The translations under genes and the position numbers were made by a program. A DNA stretch of 64,000 nt from FEN-1219 sp963817615 (GTDB lineage Bacteria > Pseudomonadota > Gammaproteobacteria > Steroidobacterales > Rariloculaceae). The stretch covers positions 1-64,000 of the forward strand of contig CAWFPH010000007.1 in NCBI GenBank assembly GCA_963817615.1, written 5' to 3'. Under the pieces are notes generated by a model that had not been told where the DNA came from, searched no databases, and saw only the letters and a list, made by a program, of their open reading frames with translations. This document shows, piece by piece, positions 16,290 to 24,829 of this stretch. Each line of letters begins with the position of its first letter. Position 1 is the first letter of the stretch.

Positions 16290-17468
16290 TCAGAACATCG
16301 CAAGCGAGAACTGCGCGTCGGCCGCGAGGCAGTCGGCCTCGGGTAACCCGAGCTCTTTGCGCACGACGTTCGTGCCGAGCACCATCGACACCATCTTGTA
16401 GCGCGCGTGCCGGCGGCTCATGCCCTCGCGCCCCATGCCGCAGTCCGACGTGATGACCAAGCGCTCCGGCGGAATGTGCTCGAGCGCCTTACGGATGTGC
16501 GCGGCGACCTCGTCCGGCCGCTCGACCTGCAGCGAGTGGTGATCGATGACCCCGATCGCAATCTTCTTCTCCGTGATCGTCTTGCCGAACGCCTCGAGAT
16601 CGATGCCGCCCGAGCTGCACGACTCGAACGTCACGACGTCCGCGTCGACGTGATTCAGCGCTTCGAGCGCGGGCTGGTAGCTCATGACGTTCAAGAACAT
16701 GCGCTGCTGAGCGGGGTTGCCCCAGCACGTATGGCACCAGACCTCGGTCTTCGCGCGCAGGCCTTTCACGGTGTGGTTGAACACCTCGACCGAATCCATC
16801 ATGTCGAGCTTGCCGAAGACCTTGCCGCGGGTCGGGATCATGTGAACCTGCGGCTCCTCGAACTGAATCGCGGGACAGCCCGCGTCGGCGAGCTCGTGCA
16901 GCTCCTCGTTGAGCGCGCCGCCGAACGCATAGATCCGCTCCACCGGATCCTTGTAGTAGGCGTCCTCGACCGATGTCGCGAGCAGCTCGGGTCCGATCGT
17001 GCCGAACTTCACGGGCTTGCGCGTGAGCCGCTGCGCGGCCTTGTACATCGCGGCGTACTGCAGCTTGCCGCGGCCGATCGGCGCCACGACTTTCGGCAGC
17101 ACGCGTGCCTCGAGGTAATCGTGAAGGATATGGCCCATCGGGAACGGCGGTCCGCCCTGGCGCGATTTGCTCGGAATCGGGTTGGAGGCGTCGAGCCCGG
17201 ACATCCTGAGCAGCGGATAGCTCACCCAGCTGTTGCCGGCGACCTCCTCGTCGTAGTGCGCGTCGCCGTCGGTGCAGATGTCGAGGCCCGCGACTTCCTC
17301 GTCCTTGATGTGGACCGCGACCGCGTCGAGATACTCCTCGCGGAACCTCGAATTGCGTAACGCCTCGAGGAACGAGCGCGTGCCCAAGCTGTCGACCTGC
17401 CAGAGCGGCCGCGGCAGCGACCCCGTGATCGTGGTCGGGAGGAGGACGCTTTTCGTGGCTTTCAACAT
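16290..17468 (-). CDS. cobalamin-independent methionine synthase-like protein (MetE C-terminal type)
   Basis: This 392-residue protein corresponds to the catalytic half of MetE without the N-terminal domain. Zinc ligands are visible as H246 and C248 (WCHTCWGNP) and C343 (ITSDCGMGREG); a Glu in TFESCSSGG is probably the fourth. The start is well supported by GAGG eight bases upstream. Short MetE-like proteins include true methionine synthases with other methyl donors and enzymes acting on other thiols. The IQFEEPQVHM and GTIGPELL blocks are MetE-like. The methyl donor and acceptor cannot be assigned, and there is no met gene nearby. Confidence 0.85.
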   Translation of the reverse strand: MLKATKSVLLPTTITGSLPRPLWQVDSLGTRSFLEALRNSRFREEYLDAVAVHIKDEEVAGLDICTDGDAHYDEEVAGNSWVSYPLLRMSGLDASNPIPSKSRQGGPPFPMGHILHDYLEARVLPKVVAPIGRGKLQYAAMYKAAQRLTRKPVKFGTIGPELLATSVEDAYYKDPVERIYAFGGALNEELHELADAGCPAIQFEEPQVHMIPTRGKVFGKLDMMDSVEVFNHTVKGLRAKTEVWCHTCWGNPAQQRMFLNVMSYQPALEALNHVDADVVTFESCSSGGIDLEAFGKTITEKKIAIGVIDHHSLQVERPDEVAAHIRKALEHIPPERLVITSDCGMGREGMSRRHARYKMVSMVLGTNVVRKELGLPEADCLAADAQFSLAMF

Positions 17469-17678
17469 GACGGTTACCTCGGAGGTTCGACTGCGCCGTG
17501 CAGTCTAGCGCCGTTTGACGCGGCGCGGCTCGGGGCCGAAGTTGGCGCGGCGTCGTCCTGGGCCGGGGCAGCGGACTCCGTTTCCCGCGGGCCGATTTTC
17601 AAGCCTGCGTCGCTCGGCCATCGGACCTCGCACAGAACTGTACTACGATGTCGCAACCGAGCCGACGTTCGCCGCCGA

Positions 17679-19004
17679 GTGACGACCGCCCAACACGACC
17701 TCGTCCGCCCGTCGTCGCCGACGGCAATCCAAACTTGGCCGCTCAGCCCGATCGATCGGTTCGCGTTTCAATGGGTGATTCAGGGCACTTGGGTGTTCGA
17801 CGCGCCGCTCGACGCGGACGCATTGAAGCACGGCCTCGCGCGATTGCTTGCGGCTTATCCGATCCTCTGCGGGCGTGCCGCGGGAGAAAACATCCGCGGG
17901 TCCGACCGCGGCGTTCCGTTCGTCGAGGCGTCGGATCGCACGTCCTGCGTCGCGGATTTTGGAGCCGCTCGCGTCGAAGTCGCGCGGTTCGGCCATCGCT
18001 TCAGCCCGGCGTCGATACGGCACGGTCGAGCACCGCTCCTGACGGTCAAGCTCACGCGGCTGCGCGACGGCTGCGTGCTCGCCATCTGCTGCTCGCATGC
18101 GTGTCTCGACGGCAACGGCTTCTATTCGATGGCGCGGAACTTGAGCTTGGCAGCAACGGGCAAGCCGTTCCCGCCGCCCGTGCTCGAGCGCGAGGCGGTG
18201 CCCGCGAAGCCGCGCGGCCGTTGGGCGGTCGCGCGCTCCGCACGCGAGCAGGGCTGGCACCGGCTCACCGTGCTCGCCTTGCTGCGCAGCGCGATCCGAA
18301 GACGCGGCTTGCTCGATAGGGCGTTCGTCGCGCGCTTTTCGCCCGTCGCGCTGCGCCGCTGCAAGGAGGCGCTGACCGGCGCGCCCGGATGCGAGCGGCT
18401 CAGCACGAACACCGCGCTGCTCGCGCACGTGGCTCATCGCGTCGCAGAGTTGGTGGACCTCGGTCCGCGCGACGACTTCGCCGTTTCGCTTACGGTGGAT
18501 CAGCGCGAGCGCATCGCGTCGATCCGCTCCGAGTTCGCGCGCAACGCCGTCTCCGCCGTTGCGACCGGGCCGATCCCGGCTACCGCCTCCGAAGCGGAGA
18601 TCGCTGCTCGGCTGCAGGAGCGGCTGGAGCCGCTCACGCGCAAGCCCTCGACGGTGCTCGAGTCGCTGGCTCGGTTGACGGACGAAGTCGCCGCTCATGC
18701 ATTGCCGTACAGCACGATTCCGGTGTCGAGGCTCGGCGGCCGGCGGCCGACGCTGTTCTACACGAACACGTTCTCGAAATTTCCGGTCTACGCGCTCGAG
18801 CTCGGCACCGAGTCGCGGCCGGTTCGCCCGGTGCGCGCAGTGCCCCACAATCTCGGTGATCCGATCTTGATTTGGCCCGCGCCGCCGGCGGTCGGCGGAG
18901 TGGAGCTCTACTTCAGCGGCACGCTCGCGCGCGCCGCTGCTCGGCTCGACGCAGATGACGGTTGGTGGGCGGCGTTGCGCCGTTTCGATCGAGAGGTGGC
19001 TTGA
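17679..19004 (+). CDS. BAHD-type acyltransferase (PF02458-like)
   Basis: This is a 441-residue two-domain acyltransferase. The catalytic HxxxD motif is H140-ACL-D144 in CSHACLDGNGF. The N-terminal block PLSPIDRFAF and the GVPFVEAS segment match plant BAHD enzymes well. In the C-terminal domain the usual DFGWG motif is degenerate (FPVYALELGTESRP). Downstream PSP-like (WPAPPAVGGVELYF) sequence is still aligned. Members transfer acyl groups from CoA to alcohols or amines; the substrate here is unknown. The start is a GTG at 17679; no ATG in frame is closer to the first conserved block. BAHD-like enzymes are uncommon in proteobacteria. The gene stands alone between unrelated neighbours. Confidence 0.75.
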   Translation: MTTAQHDLVRPSSPTAIQTWPLSPIDRFAFQWVIQGTWVFDAPLDADALKHGLARLLAAYPILCGRAAGENIRGSDRGVPFVEASDRTSCVADFGAARVEVARFGHRFSPASIRHGRAPLLTVKLTRLRDGCVLAICCSHACLDGNGFYSMARNLSLAATGKPFPPPVLEREAVPAKPRGRWAVARSAREQGWHRLTVLALLRSAIRRRGLLDRAFVARFSPVALRRCKEALTGAPGCERLSTNTALLAHVAHRVAELVDLGPRDDFAVSLTVDQRERIASIRSEFARNAVSAVATGPIPATASEAEIAARLQERLEPLTRKPSTVLESLARLTDEVAAHALPYSTIPVSRLGGRRPTLFYTNTFSKFPVYALELGTESRPVRPVRAVPHNLGDPILIWPAPPAVGGVELYFSGTLARAAARLDADDGWWAALRRFDREVA

Positions 19005-19057
19005 ATCGAAGCCCGTCCGCGACCAAGATGTCCAAGCGGAAGGTGAGAGGTCGCAAT

Positions 19058-19591
19058 ATGAAGGTCGAGCCTGGGACGCCGAACATTTCTCGGCGGCTTG
19101 CAACGTTCGCGGTGCTCCTGCTTGCGACCGCAGCGGGATACGCGCAGGCGCCGCACGCGGTCGACTTGCCGAACCGCAAGGATGCGCTCGAGGGCATCAC
19201 CAGCGCGGGCCAGCCGAGCGCGGAGCAGCTCGCGGCCGCGGCTGAGGCCGGCTACAAGACCGTAATCGACCTGCGCACGCCGACCGAGGATCGCGGCTTC
19301 GACGAGGCTGCGACCGTCGAGAAGGCCGGCATGGCCTACCATGCGCTGCCCGTGAAGGGGCAAGAGGGCGTCACGTACGCGAACGCGGCCGAGCTCGACA
19401 AGCTGCTCGCCCACGCCGAGCGGCCCGTATTGCTGCATTGCAGCACCGGCAATCGCGTCGGCGCGCTGCTCGCGCTGCGTGCCAAGCTCGACCACGCCGA
19501 TGCGGGCGATGCGCTCGCGCTCGGCGAAGCGGCGGGGCTGAAGGGGCTCAAGGGGACAGTCGAAGAGAAGCTTGCCGCCGGGCACGACTGA
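19058..19591 (+). CDS. exported DUF442 (BLH) phosphatase-like protein
   Basis: This is a 177-residue protein with a signal peptide (LATFAVLLLATAAGYAQA, about residues 14-31). It has a DUF442/beta-lactamase-hydrolase-like phosphatase domain (GITSAGQPSAEQLAAAAEAG, KTVIDLRTPTEDR). The signature HCSTGNR has C128 and R133, the CxxxxR form seen in this family. The ATG at 19058 is chosen because GAGAGG lies seven bases upstream; earlier in-frame Met codons (18962, 19028) overlap the acyltransferase end and lack such a site. Its 3' end overlaps the convergent ogt gene by 44 bases. The substrate is unknown. Confidence 0.85.
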   Translation: MKVEPGTPNISRRLATFAVLLLATAAGYAQAPHAVDLPNRKDALEGITSAGQPSAEQLAAAAEAGYKTVIDLRTPTEDRGFDEAATVEKAGMAYHALPVKGQEGVTYANAAELDKLLAHAERPVLLHCSTGNRVGALLALRAKLDHADAGDALALGEAAGLKGLKGTVEEKLAAGHD

Positions 19592-20087
19592 GTCCGGCCG
19601 GCCGGTGCTCTGCTTCGTGCGCGAGCAGTGCGCGCTTCAGCGGTAGCCCGCCACCGTACCCCGTGAGACTGCCGTCCGCGCCGATCACGCGGTGGCACGG
19701 CACGATCAGCCCGATCGGGTTGGCGCCGTTCGCCGCGCCGACGCCCCGCGCGGCCTGCGGTTGGCCGATCGCGCGCGCGATCTCGCCGTAGCTGCGCGTC
19801 TCGCCGTACGGGATCTCGAGGAGCGCGCGCCACACGGCATGCTGAAAGTCCGTGCCTTGCGGCGCGCAGTCGATCTCGAACGCGGTGCGCGTGCCCGCGC
19901 AATATTCTTCGACCTGGCGACGGATCTCGGCGATGGCCGATTCGTCGTGGATTGCGCTGCGGTCGATGCGAGCGGCGCCGCGCGCGTTCAAGTGAAAGCG
20001 CACCAGGCGGCCACGACCGTCCACCCAAGCGGCGAACGTCGCGAACCGAGTTTCGATCGTGCCCCAACGAAGCGGTGTGTCGGTCAT
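19548..20087 (-). CDS. ogt: methylated-DNA-protein-cysteine methyltransferase
   Basis: This 179-residue suicide DNA-repair protein removes O6-alkyl groups from guanine onto its active-site Cys. The PCHRV motif places the acceptor at C131, preceded by GVGAANGANPIGLIVP and the helix-turn-helix region YGEIARAIGQ. The ATG at 20087 overlaps the stop of the upstream Ada-AlkA gene (ATGA), so the two are translationally coupled. The C-terminus runs past the usual end (AEHRPAGLSRARRQAS) and overlaps the convergent DUF442 gene. Confidence 0.95.
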   Translation of the reverse strand: MTDTPLRWGTIETRFATFAAWVDGRGRLVRFHLNARGAARIDRSAIHDESAIAEIRRQVEEYCAGTRTAFEIDCAPQGTDFQHAVWRALLEIPYGETRSYGEIARAIGQPQAARGVGAANGANPIGLIVPCHRVIGADGSLTGYGGGLPLKRALLAHEAEHRPAGLSRARRQASLRLSP

Positions 20088-21529
20088 GCTGCGTCCCTCA
20101 AGCTGGCCCAAAGATGAAATGTCGCGAGGCTTCTGTGCGGCGCGAACGGCCGCATCAGGGTCTCGACGTCGTGCGGTCCCGGCCGTTCCTCGGCACCCGT
20201 GAACCGCTGCAGAGCGGCCGCGAGCGCGACGTCGCCGACCGGCGTGCAATCGGCGAAGCCTGCGCCTCGCATCAGCATATAGCGCGCGGTCCAGGGCCCC
20301 ACGCCGCGCAGGCCGCGCAACGCGCGCTCGGCCGCGACGGCCGAGCCTTGGCCGAGCGAGTCGAGCGCGAGCCTGCCCGACGCCACGGCCTCAGCCGCAC
20401 CGATCAGGTATTGCGCTTTCGAGCGCGAGAATCGGCGCTTCGCGAGCGTCTCGACCGTGAGCTCTGCGACACGCTCGGCAGGCGGATGTGCGCGCATGCC
20501 GTGCACGGGCTCGCCCACGAGCTCGAGCACTTCGCGTCTGAGCGCGCTCGCGAACGCCACGTTGATCTGCTGGCCGATGATCGCCCAGGTGAGCCCGTCG
20601 AAGGCGGTCGGCGTGAGCGGCAGCCGCATCCCGCGGCGCCGCGCGAGCAGCACGGCCATGCGCGGCTCGCGGCTCGCCCGCGTCTCGAAGCCCGCGACGT
20701 CGGCGCCGAGCCCGAGCATCCGGACCGCGGCCGCGTGCAGCGCAACGATCGCATCGCGGCCGAGCCGCGCGTCCGCGTGCACGCGGCACCACGCGGCTTG
20801 GGGCTCGAGCGCGATCTCGAGCACGGCGGGTCCGTGCGCGGTTGCGAGCGCCTTGAAGATCTTCGAGCCTTGCACGCCCTCGCAAGGGCTCGCGGGATCG
20901 CGCGCGTGATAGGCCAGGATCTCCTGCGCGCGGTAGCCGGCCGGCAGCTGCAGCATGAACACCGACGCGCCGTGCAGGCCCCGATAGGCACCGGGCGTCA
21001 TTCGCATGAGCGCGAGAAACTGCCGATGGAAGGCCGCCTCGCTCTCGAAGCCGGCCGCGTGCCCGACGTCCACGACACGATGTTCCGTGTCGAGCAGCAG
21101 CCGGGACGCCTGGCGTACGCGTTCGCGCTTGAGCCAGGCCGCAGGCGTCAGATGCGCGTGCGAGCGGACGAGATCGCCGAGCTTGGTCGCGCTCACGCCG
21201 CAAGCACGGGCCAACGCGCCGGTGTCGGCGAATGCGGCCGGAGCAGCGCGAACGCGGCCGGTGAGCGCCTCGAAGAGCGCCGTGTCGGCGTCCTCGCCGC
21301 GGTAGAAGAGATCGGGCCGGCAGCGCTTGCAGGCCCTCAATCCCGCGGCTTGCGCCTGCGCTTCCGTTGCGAACAGCCGCACGTTGTCGGGCTTGGGCGG
21401 CCGGGCGCTGCACGACGGCAGGCAATAGATGCCGGTCGTCAGCACGCCGATCAAGAATTTGCCGTCGAAACGGCCTTCGCGCGCCGCCGCGCGGTCCCAG
21501 CTGAATGGCTTCGGCAACATGGCGCCCAT
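20084..21529 (-). CDS. Ada-AlkA fusion: alkylation-response regulator and 3-methyladenine glycosylase
   Basis: This is a 481-residue protein with three modules. The N-terminal Ada zinc domain has C36, C40, C67 and C70 (YCLPSC...CKRC), where the first Cys usually accepts methyl from phosphotriesters. An AraC-type helix-turn-helix region covers about residues 100-190 (SATKLGDLVRSHAHLTPAAWLKRERV and AAGFESEAAFHRQF). An AlkA glycosylase domain follows from about 195 with helix-hairpin-helix GLRGVGPWTARY and catalytic Asp in CTPVGDVALA. It would sense methylation, activate repair genes and excise damaged bases. The ogt gene overlaps its stop, forming a compact alkylation-repair operon. Confidence 0.95.
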   Translation of the reverse strand: MGAMLPKPFSWDRAAAREGRFDGKFLIGVLTTGIYCLPSCSARPPKPDNVRLFATEAQAQAAGLRACKRCRPDLFYRGEDADTALFEALTGRVRAAPAAFADTGALARACGVSATKLGDLVRSHAHLTPAAWLKRERVRQASRLLLDTEHRVVDVGHAAGFESEAAFHRQFLALMRMTPGAYRGLHGASVFMLQLPAGYRAQEILAYHARDPASPCEGVQGSKIFKALATAHGPAVLEIALEPQAAWCRVHADARLGRDAIVALHAAAVRMLGLGADVAGFETRASREPRMAVLLARRRGMRLPLTPTAFDGLTWAIIGQQINVAFASALRREVLELVGEPVHGMRAHPPAERVAELTVETLAKRRFSRSKAQYLIGAAEAVASGRLALDSLGQGSAVAAERALRGLRGVGPWTARYMLMRGAGFADCTPVGDVALAAALQRFTGAEERPGPHDVETLMRPFAPHRSLATFHLWASLRDAA

Positions 21530-21659
21530 CGTACGCCGCTCGGTAGTGGGCGCCTCTCATTTCGCGCGTTCGATGTCGGTCGTGCCATCATCGAGGCACT
21601 GGCACAAACGATGCATTCTCGATGGACGCCGCAAGCGCACGGCGGAGGAGGTCGATCGC

Positions 21660-22382
21660 ATGGGCAAGAAGATCGTTGTCGTCGCCGTCGGAGTCGTGGT
21701 GGTGGTGATCGTCGCTGCCGTGCTGCTCGTCGGCTCGCACCTCGACCGCTACGTGGACCAGGCGATCGAGGACTACGGCCGCGCGACCACCGGCACCGAC
21801 GTAAGCCTCGGCAGCGTCGATCTTGCGCCGACCAAGGGCACGGGCGAGCTCAAGCGGCTCACCATCGACAACCCGCCGGGCTATGCGACGCCGTACGCGC
21901 TGCGCATCGACGACATCAAGCTCACGCTCGATCTCGGCTCCCTCGCGACGAACGTGCCCGTCGTGAAGGAGGTCGTCGTCGACTCGGCGCACCTGAACGC
22001 CGAGCAGCGCGGCGACTCCACGAATCTCACGGACATCGAGCACAACATGGGCAAGGCGTCGGGTTCCGCTTCGGCGGCGCCGGAGGAGCAGGGCAAAGTG
22101 ATCATCGAGCGGTTTCGGCTTACGAACGGCCGCGTGACGCTCACGTCCGAGCTGCTGAGCCATCCCGAGGATCTGGCGCTCGAGGACGTCGTCGTGCAGG
22201 GCGTCGGCCGCAGCACCGGCGGCGCAACCTACGACGAGGCCACCGCAGCCGTGCTCAATCCGATCCTCGCGGCCGCCCGCACGGCCGTCGAGAAGCGCCT
22301 CAAGGAGGCCGCTGCCGGCGCGGCGCGCGACGAGGTGAAGAAGAAAGCAGCCGACCGGCTCAAGGGCTTGCTCGATCGCTAA
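21660..22382 (+). CDS. membrane-anchored AsmA/DUF748-like protein, unassigned
   Basis: This 240-residue protein begins with Lys-Lys and a strong transmembrane helix (residues 5-26, almost all Val/Ile/Ala). A periplasmic AsmA-like stretch follows (YGRATTGTDVSLGSVDLAPTKGTGELKRLTIDNPPGY), then repeats of beta strands. The C-terminus is helical and Lys/Ala-rich. GGAGGAG lies nine bases before the ATG at 21660. The protein resembles the N-terminal part of AsmA-family proteins but is much shorter. Such proteins act at the envelope, some in lipid transport. Its stop overlaps that of the convergent VOC gene by four bases. No specific role can be given. Confidence 0.8.
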   Translation: MGKKIVVVAVGVVVVVIVAAVLLVGSHLDRYVDQAIEDYGRATTGTDVSLGSVDLAPTKGTGELKRLTIDNPPGYATPYALRIDDIKLTLDLGSLATNVPVVKEVVVDSAHLNAEQRGDSTNLTDIEHNMGKASGSASAAPEEQGKVIIERFRLTNGRVTLTSELLSHPEDLALEDVVVQGVGRSTGGATYDEATAAVLNPILAAARTAVEKRLKEAAAGAARDEVKKKAADRLKGLLDR

Positions 22383-22906
22383 CGCGAGCGCTCGTGGTGT
22401 GCGAGCGTGCCGCCGTCGCTCTTCCGGCTGCTGTCGCGGCTCGATGCTCTTCCCGAGTCCGCGCCGCCGTCGCCGGCCGACTCGATTGCGGGTGCGACGA
22501 GCGGATGCGGCTGCTCGGCTTCGGTTCCGGCGCTGCCGTATGGACGCGTGATGATCTCGAGCAAGTGCCCGTTCGGATCCTCGAAGTACAATCCGCGGCC
22601 GTCGTCCCAGTGATTGATACGAGTGGGCTCGTGCCGGCCGGGGTCGGCCCAATAAGCGAGGCCGCGCTTGCGGATTCGCTCGAAGATTGCATCGAACTCG
22701 GGCTCCTCGACGAGGAATGCGTAATGCTGCGGAACGATCTCACGCTCCGTATGCACGTAGTCGAGCGACAGCTTGTCCCCGACACTCACGACCGCGAAGT
22801 GACCGAGCCGAAGCGGCGGTGGCAAGCCGAGCAGCTCCGTGAGAAACATGGCCGAGGCGTCGCGGTCGCGCGCAGCGACGATCGTGTGATTCAAACGTGC
22901 GGTCAT
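22379..22906 (-). CDS. VOC-family (glyoxalase/dioxygenase-like) protein
   Basis: This 175-residue protein has one vicinal-oxygen-chelate domain at residues 1-125. Likely metal ligands are H8 in LNHTIVAARD, a His in PQHYAFLV, and the Glu in GHLLEIITRPYG. The C-terminal 45 residues are low-complexity, polar and probably disordered. It lies 25 bases after the FAD monooxygenase gene on the same strand. A joint role in oxidising an aromatic substrate is possible, but VOC proteins have very varied roles. Confidence 0.88.
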   Translation of the reverse strand: MTARLNHTIVAARDRDASAMFLTELLGLPPPLRLGHFAVVSVGDKLSLDYVHTEREIVPQHYAFLVEEPEFDAIFERIRKRGLAYWADPGRHEPTRINHWDDGRGLYFEDPNGHLLEIITRPYGSAGTEAEQPHPLVAPAIESAGDGGADSGRASSRDSSRKSDGGTLAHHERSR

Positions 22907-22931
22907 GGCTCCTCCTCTCGTCGTGGGGGCG

Positions 22932-24530
22932 TCAGCCGTTGCCGGCGGGATTTGGCGTGAGCATCAGTGCGTGCAGCGCTGCGCCGAGCGCGTCGGCCGG
23001 ATCGGCCGCTTCGCGGCGCGAGCGCCATGCGATGTGGCCGTCCGGGCGCACGAGCACCGCGCCGTCGGATTCGACGCCGTAGGCGGCCTCGAACCGGCCG
23101 CCGGGATCGGCGTAGCCGTCCCGGCCGAGCGGCACACAGTCGAGACGCGCGGCGAAACGGTCCGCGCAGTGGAGGGCCGCCGCTCGCCAGCCGCGGCCCT
23201 TCTCGCCCGCGAGCAACACGAAGCCGTCGCCGATCAGGTCGTGGATCGGCAGGCGGCGACCGCCGAGCGCGAGCTCGAAATGCGGCGCGCGCGCGCCGGG
23301 CCGGCCCGATGGCGCGCGCGGATCTTCGAAGGCCGCGCCCGGCTCGTCCTCGGCGACGAGCGCACCGCGCGGGTAGACGTAGCCGAAGATCACGGCCTCG
23401 TCGGCGATGATCGGCTCGGCCGGCGGCAGCCGGCGCGCGGGATCCTCGAACCATGCCGCGAGGCGCGCAAGCGACTGCGCGAGCGTGCGCTGCGCGACGA
23501 AACGGCGCTCGGCATCGTAACTTGCGAGGAGCGTAGACCGCGCGGCACCGCGCAGCACGAGCGCGAGCTTCCAAGCGAGGTTATGAGCGTCGTGGATCCC
23601 GGTATTACCGCCGAAACCGCCGGTCGGCGGCATCGAGTGGGCGGCGTCGCCGAGCAGAAAGGCACGGCCCGCTGCGAAGCGATCCGCGAGATACGCGGCC
23701 ACGTCCCAATGGCGCGCATCGTAGAGCTCGGCGCGCACTTCCGCACGGCCCGCTGCACGGCGCACGAGCTCCGCGGTTCGGTCGCGGTCGAAGTCCTCGG
23801 GTTTCTCGCCGAGCTCCGGCCGGTATTGGAGCGACAGCAGCCAGCGGTCGGGACGCGGAGTGACCGACGCGTTGAGATCCGTCACGAAGCACGACGTGAA
23901 CCGACGCCCGCCCAGAAATGGCTCGAGATCGGTGTCGAAGATCAGGTTCATCCAGTGCTGCAGCACGCCCGGCCCGCTCCGACCGATGCCGAGGAGCTCG
24001 CGCGTGCGGCCGCCAACGCCGTCGGCGCCGACGACGTAATCCGCGGCGAGCGAATATTGGCGGCCGGTTGCGAGCTCGTGCAGGTCGCAGCGCACCTCAT
24101 GGTCGTCCTCGGTGAAGCCGGTGAGCTCCGTGTGAAACCGCACATCCGCGCCCAGTCTCTCGGCTGCCGCGCGCAGGATCGGCTCGAGCGTGTTCTGGTC
24201 GCAGGTCTCGGCCGTCGCGGCGCTCAGGTCGCCCATGTCCGACCATGGTTTGCCGAGGAACCGTGGATTGGGGTCCGACAGGTTCGCCGCACGCACGATC
24301 TCGCCGGCCTTCTGATCGCCCGTATGGTGCTCGCGAATCTGCCGTTCTATGCCCGCGCCGCGAAAGATCTCCATCGAGCGTGGCGAGATGCCCGCGAACT
24401 TGTATTGCACGGTGGTTGCGGGGTGGCGCTCCACCACCACGCAATGCACGTCGCGGCGCGCCAGGAATAGGGCGAGCGACAGCCCGTTCAGGCTGCCGCC
24501 GACGATCAGCACCTGCGTCTGGGTCGTCAT
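22932..24530 (-). CDS. FAD-dependent aromatic monooxygenase (PHBH fold)
   Basis: This 532-residue flavoprotein monooxygenase has the N-terminal dinucleotide motif (VLIVGGSLNGLSLAL), the ADYVVGADGVGGRTRELLGI block, and the FLLGDAAHSMPPTGGFGGNTGI block. A C-terminal thioredoxin-like domain (about residues 400-532) is present, as in phenol hydroxylase and polyketide hydroxylases. The signature SPRSMEIFRGAGI resembles enzymes that hydroxylate bulky aromatics such as anthracycline-type substrates. The VOC gene follows closely. No pathway genes surround it, so the substrate is unknown. Confidence 0.92.
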   Translation of the reverse strand: MTTQTQVLIVGGSLNGLSLALFLARRDVHCVVVERHPATTVQYKFAGISPRSMEIFRGAGIERQIREHHTGDQKAGEIVRAANLSDPNPRFLGKPWSDMGDLSAATAETCDQNTLEPILRAAAERLGADVRFHTELTGFTEDDHEVRCDLHELATGRQYSLAADYVVGADGVGGRTRELLGIGRSGPGVLQHWMNLIFDTDLEPFLGGRRFTSCFVTDLNASVTPRPDRWLLSLQYRPELGEKPEDFDRDRTAELVRRAAGRAEVRAELYDARHWDVAAYLADRFAAGRAFLLGDAAHSMPPTGGFGGNTGIHDAHNLAWKLALVLRGAARSTLLASYDAERRFVAQRTLAQSLARLAAWFEDPARRLPPAEPIIADEAVIFGYVYPRGALVAEDEPGAAFEDPRAPSGRPGARAPHFELALGGRRLPIHDLIGDGFVLLAGEKGRGWRAAALHCADRFAARLDCVPLGRDGYADPGGRFEAAYGVESDGAVLVRPDGHIAWRSRREAADPADALGAALHALMLTPNPAGNG

Positions 24531-24829
24531 TGCTTCCTCGGTGAGTCGGTGGGCTCAGCCATGCAAGACCCATTCCTCATCGCCGCCCACTACAGCCATC
24601 CGCCCGGCAATCACTGCGGGTCCGCAAAGCGCCGCCGCGCAGGAGCAGGCGTCGGCGCCGCGCGACCGGTCCGCCAGTACTGCGCCGTCTCACCCCTCGT
24701 AGCTGCGGATTCGCGCGACGCGGAATCAGTGCGGGCGGAGCGTCCTTTTCGGCGCCGCCCGACTGCGGAGCGTGCGCGAGGGATCGTCAAGTCCTGCCGC
24801 AGCCGAGAACTAGCGGCAGCGGAGGGCGT
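24531..24829. other. intergenic region with no recognised gene
   Basis: This stretch of about 300 bases separates the divergent monooxygenase and asparagine synthetase genes. No convincing coding frame, repeat or terminator was seen; short frames across it lack ribosome sites or family resemblance. It presumably holds both promoters. Confidence 0.5.

Noticed and set aside
19952..22960. A 1002-residue plus-strand open frame across the repair operon and beyond.
   Set aside because: It is antisense to ogt, Ada-AlkA and the VOC gene and overlaps the AsmA-like gene in another frame. It has an Arg/Ala-rich composition and no family resemblance; GC-rich codon bias explains it.
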